DNA from: an uncultured Clostridia bacterium
Lineage (GTDB): Bacteria; Bacillota; Clostridia; Christensenellales; Borkfalkiaceae
Assembly: GCA_944367465.1 (NCBI GenBank)
Contig: CALVWO010000011.1
Span: 1-37,896 of the forward strand
Length of the DNA: 37,896 nucleotides
Direction of reading: 5' to 3'
In this document: piece after piece, positions 34,690 through 37,896 of the stretch
Layout of the letters: each line of letters opens with the position of its first letter
How positions within the stretch are numbered: position 1 is the first letter of the stretch
Notes under the pieces: generated by a model
Databases searched by the model: none
What the model saw: only the letters and a program-made list of their open reading frames with translations
What the model was told of the DNA's origin: nothing
Made by a program: the position numbers and the translations under genes

Positions 34690-34718
34690 ATTATAGATCA
34701 CGCGCGAAAAGATGTCAA
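34690..34718 (-). promoter_or_regulatory. rpoBC promoter
   Basis: Consensus TTGACA (34713-34718), 17 bases, consensus TATAAT (34690-34695). The leader to rpoB is about 220 bases. Both boxes are perfect, as expected for a highly expressed operon. Confidence 0.9.
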
Positions 34719-34768
34719 CCCTTTTTGCGGTGAATTTTTGGCAGAATTTGAAATTTCGAGGAAAAAAC

Positions 34769-35011
34769 ATGAGGATCGACAAATTTTTGAAAGTTTCGCG
34801 CATCCTGAAACGCCGCACGGTGGCGCAGGAGGCGGCGCAGGCGGGGAAAATTTCCGTGAACGGAAAGGAAGTAAAGCCCGCCTACCGCGTGAAGGTGGGC
34901 GACGTCGTGGAGCTCGCCTACGCCTCCGGCACGGTGAAATTCCGCGTGAAAGAGCTGCGGGAAACGGTGAAAAAAGACGAGGCTGCGAGCCTTTACGAGG
35001 TGATCGTATGA
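34769..35011 (+). CDS. rqcP: RNA-binding S4 domain protein (RqcP/YabO-like)
   Basis: 80 residues, a single S4 domain: MRIDKFLKVSRILKRRTVAQEAAQAGKISVNGK, then VKPAYRVKVGDVVEL. The length and sequence match RqcP (YabO), which helps RqcH add alanine tails to peptides stalled on the large ribosomal subunit. Hsp15 is a longer relative. GAGG lies seven bases before the ATG; the longer frame overlaps the rpoB promoter. The stop overlaps the ispDF start (ATGA). Confidence 0.88.
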   Translation: MRIDKFLKVSRILKRRTVAQEAAQAGKISVNGKEVKPAYRVKVGDVVELAYASGTVKFRVKELRETVKKDEAASLYEVIV

Positions 35012-36123
35012 TAACCGCCATCATCTGCGCCGCGGGCAAAGGCACGCGCGCGGGATTTTCGGAAAACAAGGTACTGCACGAACTGGGCGGACTGCCAGTA
35101 CTCTCGTGGTCGCTCTCCGCATTCTCCGCGGCAGGCGCGGACGAGATCATCGTGGCGTGCAGCGAGGCGGACGAGGCGCGCGTAAAGGCGCTGCTCGCCC
35201 CCTTCCCCGCCGCCCGCACCATGCGCGGCGGCAGCACGCGCGGGGAATCGGTGTACAATGCGCTCCGCTGCGCGCAGGGCGACATCGTGCTCGTGCACGA
35301 CGCGGCGCGCCCCTTCGTCTCACACAAGACGATCCGCGCCTGCGTCGAAAGCGTAAAACAGTACGGCAGCGGCGTGTGCGCGATCCCGGCGTCGGATACC
35401 GTAGCGCTGGCGGCGGACGGGAACATCTTCTCGGTGCCGGCGCGGGAAACGGCGTTCCTCGTGCAGACCCCGCAGGGATTTTACAGGGACAAGCTGCTCG
35501 CCGCCTACGAAAAGGCGCGTGCCGAAGGACTCTCCTTCACCGACGAGAGCGGCGTTTACGCGCAGTACGTCGCGCCGCCCCGCATCGTGGCGGGCGAGCG
35601 CGAGAACAGAAAGCTCACCTATGCGGAGGACTTCCTGCCCGCCGAGCGCGTCGGATTCGGCGTGGACACGCACGCCTTCGGCGAAGGCGACCATGTGATC
35701 CTCGGCGGCGTACGCATCCCCCACGGGCGCGGGCTCCTCGCGCACAGCGACGGCGACGTGGTGTGCCACGCGCTGATGGACGCGCTCCTCTCCGCCGCGG
35801 GACTGGACGACATCGGGCACCATTTCCCCGATACAGACGAGCGCTTCCGCGGCGCCGACAGCATGGAACTTCTGCGCAAAGTCGTGGTCATGCTCTCCAA
35901 GGCGGGCTATGCCGCAAAGAACGCGAGCATCTCCGTGATCGCCGAACAGCCGCGGCTCTCCCCCTTCATCGCGCAGATGAAGGAAAATCTTGCGGGAACG
36001 CTGGGCGTACGCAAGAGCGCCGTCGGCATTGCGGCGGGCACCAACGAACGCCTCGGCTACGTGGGCGAAGGCAAGGGCATCACCGTGTACGCGACCGTAC
36101 TTTTGATGCCCGTGAAGGCATAG
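35008..36123 (+). CDS. ispDF: Bifunctional IspD/IspF (MEP isoprenoid pathway)
   Basis: 371 residues with two domains. Residues 1 to about 210 are IspD, which makes CDP-methylerythritol: AIICAAGKGTRAG nucleotide-binding loop, VHDAARPF, VQTPQGF. From about 213 comes IspF, which cyclises to 2-C-methyl-D-erythritol 2,4-cyclodiphosphate. The metal ligands are Asp and His in GVDTHAF and His in LLAHSDGDV, with GHHFPDTDERFRGADS following. The two enzymes catalyse steps three and five of the pathway, not consecutive ones. The fusion is common in some Proteobacteria and rarer in Firmicutes. Translation is coupled to rqcP. Confidence 0.95.
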   Translation: MITAIICAAGKGTRAGFSENKVLHELGGLPVLSWSLSAFSAAGADEIIVACSEADEARVKALLAPFPAARTMRGGSTRGESVYNALRCAQGDIVLVHDAARPFVSHKTIRACVESVKQYGSGVCAIPASDTVALAADGNIFSVPARETAFLVQTPQGFYRDKLLAAYEKARAEGLSFTDESGVYAQYVAPPRIVAGERENRKLTYAEDFLPAERVGFGVDTHAFGEGDHVILGGVRIPHGRGLLAHSDGDVVCHALMDALLSAAGLDDIGHHFPDTDERFRGADSMELLRKVVVMLSKAGYAAKNASISVIAEQPRLSPFIAQMKENLAGTLGVRKSAVGIAAGTNERLGYVGEGKGITVYATVLLMPVKA

Positions 36124-36132
36124 GAGGCACCC

Positions 36133-37509
36133 ATGCCCAAAGCAACCACGCAATTTGTATGTTCGGAATGCGGATACACTTCGCCGAAATGGCTCGGAAG
36201 ATGCCCCGACTGCGGAAAATTCAACACGCTCATCGAGGAGGCGATCGCCCCGCCGACGCCCGCGGCGAAAAAGACGGCGGCTGCCTTCGGTTCCGCAAAA
36301 GCGACACCCCTCAGAGACGTGACGTATGAAAAATACGAGCGCATATCGAGCGGCATTGCCGAGCTCGACGTGGTGCTCGGCGGCGGCATCGTGCGCGGCT
36401 CGCTCGTGCTCGTCGGCGGCGACCCGGGCGTGGGCAAATCCACCCTTCTGACGCAGGTGGCGGCGCATCTTGCAAAGGAGCACCGCGTGCTCTACCTCTC
36501 CGCCGAAGAGAGCTGTTCGCAGGTCAAGCTCCGCTGCGAGCGGCTGGGCGTGAACGCGGGCGGGCTGATGCTCATGAACGAGACCAACCTCGAGAACGCC
36601 GAAGAGGAGATCGGAAAGGCGGAATACGTCATCGTCGACTCCATCCAGGCGGTATACACGAGCGCGCTCACCTCGGCGGCGGGCAGCGTGGGACAGGTGC
36701 GCGAATGCGCCGCAAAGCTCATGCGCATCGCAAAATCGCAGGGCATCACCTTCTTTATCGTGGGGCATGTGACGAAGGAAGGCACGCTCGCGGGACCCAA
36801 AGTGCTGGAACACATCATGGACACCGTCCTCTACTTCGAGGGCGAGCGGACGGAAAACTTCAAGATCCTGCGCGCCGTGAAAAACCGGTTCGGCTCCGTG
36901 CAGGAGGTGGGCGTGTTCGAGATGACGGGCGAGGGCATCTTCGGGCTCACAGACTATTCCTCCCTCTTTTTATCCGATTCCCGCGGGGAGGCGGCGGGCG
37001 CCGTCGTGACCCCCTCCGAGACGGGCAACCGCTGCATGATGGTGGAGATCCAGACGCTGATGTGCAAGACGGCGTACGGACTGCCGCGCAGGATGAGCCT
37101 CGGCGTGGACTTCAACCGCCTCGTGGTGCTCATCGCCGTGCTCGAAAAGCGATGCGGGCTCTCCCTCGGCACGCAGGATATTTACCTCAACGCGATGGGC
37201 GGCATCCGGCTCGGCGAACCGAGCGCAGATCTTGCCGTATGCGCTGCGCTCGCAAGCGCCGAACGCATGACGCCCGTCGACAAATACGCCGCCGTGTTCG
37301 GCGAAGTCGGGCTCACGGGCGAGGTTCGCGGCGTGAATTACGCGGAAAAGCGGGTGAACGAGTGCGTGAAAATGGGATTTCAGCGCGTGGTGCTGCCCGC
37401 CAAGAACATGAAAGCGTGCGAAAAGTTCAAAGATAAGATCGAACTCGTGCCCGTGCAGTACGTTTCGCAGATGATCAAAGCCCTCTTCCCGCCCAAAGGA
37501 AACAACTGA
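36133..37509 (+). CDS. radA: DNA repair protein RadA
   Basis: 458 residues, the usual length. The N-terminal zinc finger CSECGY...CPDCGK is followed by the RecA-like domain with Walker A GGDPGVGKST (about residues 95-104). The RadA signature KNRFGSVQEVGVFEM (KNRFG) and a Lon-like C-terminal domain ending in VEFVPVQ-type YVSQMIKALF follow. RadA is a hexameric helicase that extends recombination intermediates. GGAGG lies five bases before the ATG, ten bases after ispDF. Last gene of the operon. Confidence 0.97.
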   Translation: MPKATTQFVCSECGYTSPKWLGRCPDCGKFNTLIEEAIAPPTPAAKKTAAAFGSAKATPLRDVTYEKYERISSGIAELDVVLGGGIVRGSLVLVGGDPGVGKSTLLTQVAAHLAKEHRVLYLSAEESCSQVKLRCERLGVNAGGLMLMNETNLENAEEEIGKAEYVIVDSIQAVYTSALTSAAGSVGQVRECAAKLMRIAKSQGITFFIVGHVTKEGTLAGPKVLEHIMDTVLYFEGERTENFKILRAVKNRFGSVQEVGVFEMTGEGIFGLTDYSSLFLSDSRGEAAGAVVTPSETGNRCMMVEIQTLMCKTAYGLPRRMSLGVDFNRLVVLIAVLEKRCGLSLGTQDIYLNAMGGIRLGEPSADLAVCAALASAERMTPVDKYAAVFGEVGLTGEVRGVNYAEKRVNECVKMGFQRVVLPAKNMKACEKFKDKIELVPVQYVSQMIKALFPPKGNN

Positions 37510-37527
37510 AATATGGAAAACAACAGA

Positions 37528-37567
37528 GCGCGCCGCGGATGAACCGTCCGCGGCGCGCGTTTTTCTG
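37528..37567 (+). terminator. Terminator after radA
   Basis: Perfect 12-base GC-rich stem (37528-37539 with 37547-37558), then GTTTTTCTGTTTT. It may also serve the convergent minus-strand gene, with a weaker T run in that direction. Confidence 0.9.
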
Positions 37568-37578
37568 TTTTAATTGAA

Positions 37579-37896
37579 TCATTCTTCTTTTTTCTGTTCC
37601 GCCTGTTCGTTCGGGGCGGCAGCCTGCGCGGCGCTCTTCTCCGCCTGCATCGCCGCGGCGAGCGCCCTCTTCCTGCGGCGCTTTTTGCCGACGCCGAGAA
37701 CCGTCGTCAGCTTTTTGCCCGAAAAGATATTCAGCGCGATGAAGATGAGCGTGTAGATGGCGACGGCGACCGCCTGCCATTCGGGCGTGACCGTGAGCCC
37801 GAAGAAATGGATCTGGAACCCGAACGTATCGGTGATCTGTGCGATGAAGGCGGGATCGGCAACGATGTCGCTCGCCTCCACATATTCCATCAGCAG
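37579..37896 (-). CDS. Membrane protein, 5' end cut by the window
   Basis: The frame is open to the right edge. The visible part has one membrane segment (WQAVAVAIYTLIFIALNIF) followed by a strongly basic stretch (GKKRRRKRALAAA) and an Ala/Glu-rich tail ending KKEE. A Met at 37890 is only six bases from the edge, so I cannot tell whether it is the start or an internal residue. Topology by the positive-inside rule puts the tail in the cytoplasm. I do not recognise the family. Confidence 0.6.
   Translation of the reverse strand: MLMEYVEASDIVADPAFIAQITDTFGFQIHFFGLTVTPEWQAVAVAIYTLIFIALNIFSGKKLTTVLGVGKKRRRKRALAAAMQAEKSAAQAAAPNEQAEQKKEE

Noticed and set aside
34461..34768. An L10-type ribosomal leader or attenuator for rpoBC
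   Set aside because: The rplJ-rplL genes are not upstream, and the leader shows only small A/T hairpins without the L10-binding kink-turn pattern.

Overview
The window looks like a chromosomal segment of an anaerobic Firmicute (class Clostridia). It is GC-rich (I estimate high fifties percent) with strongly G/C-ending codons, AAGGAGG-type ribosome binding sites, TTGACA/TATAAT promoters with 17-base spacers, short U-tailed terminators, a two-subunit class I (iron-sulfur) fumarase and an RsgI-type anti-sigma domain. I cannot name the genus; an uncultured gut-type Clostridia lineage would fit. No tRNA, rRNA, CRISPR, phage or transposase gene is visible.

Layout. 1-3345 (minus): a sugar isomerase of the L-fucose/L-arabinose isomerase family and a xylulokinase, separated by an unusually hairpin-rich spacer. 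3467-6409 (minus): metK, a GNAT acetyltransferase and a ketopantoate-reductase-like gene. 6462-9406 (plus): a PflX-like radical SAM protein and an ABC-F ATPase, with a possible 39-residue gene between them on the other strand. 9447-10759: divergent hsp20 and a short-chain dehydrogenase. 10760-11263: a non-coding block filled with a hairpin array that has terminal inverted repeats and looks like a MITE-like mobile repeat. 11264-13210 (minus): an iron-sulfur/flavodoxin-type flavoprotein and an iron-containing alcohol dehydrogenase. 13249-15981 (minus): CPBP membrane protease, rlmH, an M14 peptidase and tadA. 15992-17438 (plus): fumarase alpha and beta subunits. 17474-19520 (minus): a NatAB-type ABC exporter. 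19551-22697 (minus): a HelD-like helicase coupled to a HAD phosphatase. 22728-23111 (minus): an ArsR regulator. 23160-25939 (minus): an ECF sigma factor / RsgI-like anti-sigma factor in one open frame, plus an acidic lipoprotein. 26098-34718 (minus): rpoB-rpoC. 34566-37567 (plus): rqcP, a fused ispDF and radA. The window ends in a truncated minus-strand gene.

The most unusual system is 23160-25939. The ECF sigma factor has no stop codon before its RsgI-like membrane anti-sigma factor, yet the anti-sigma part keeps its own perfect ribosome binding site and GTG start inside the frame. The locus could therefore make both a membrane-tethered sigma/anti-sigma fusion and a free anti-sigma factor. 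The adjacent lipoprotein gene has an AAC-N17-CGT promoter of ECF type, so it is a natural target of that sigma factor. The anti-sigma domain keeps the Asn-Pro pair where RsgI proteins cut themselves, and it ends in an Asp-rich tail encoded by a trinucleotide repeat.

Other features worth testing are: a nine-C tract inside the 19-base spacer of the NatAB promoter (possible phase variation); three genes whose TATAAT box lies 6-7 bases before the ATG (probable leaderless mRNAs); a roughly 100-residue acidic tail on RpoB with four spaced hydrophobic-Phe motifs; a large insertion in the RpoC clamp; and face-to-face promoters giving overlapping leaders for rpoBC and rqcP-ispDF-radA.
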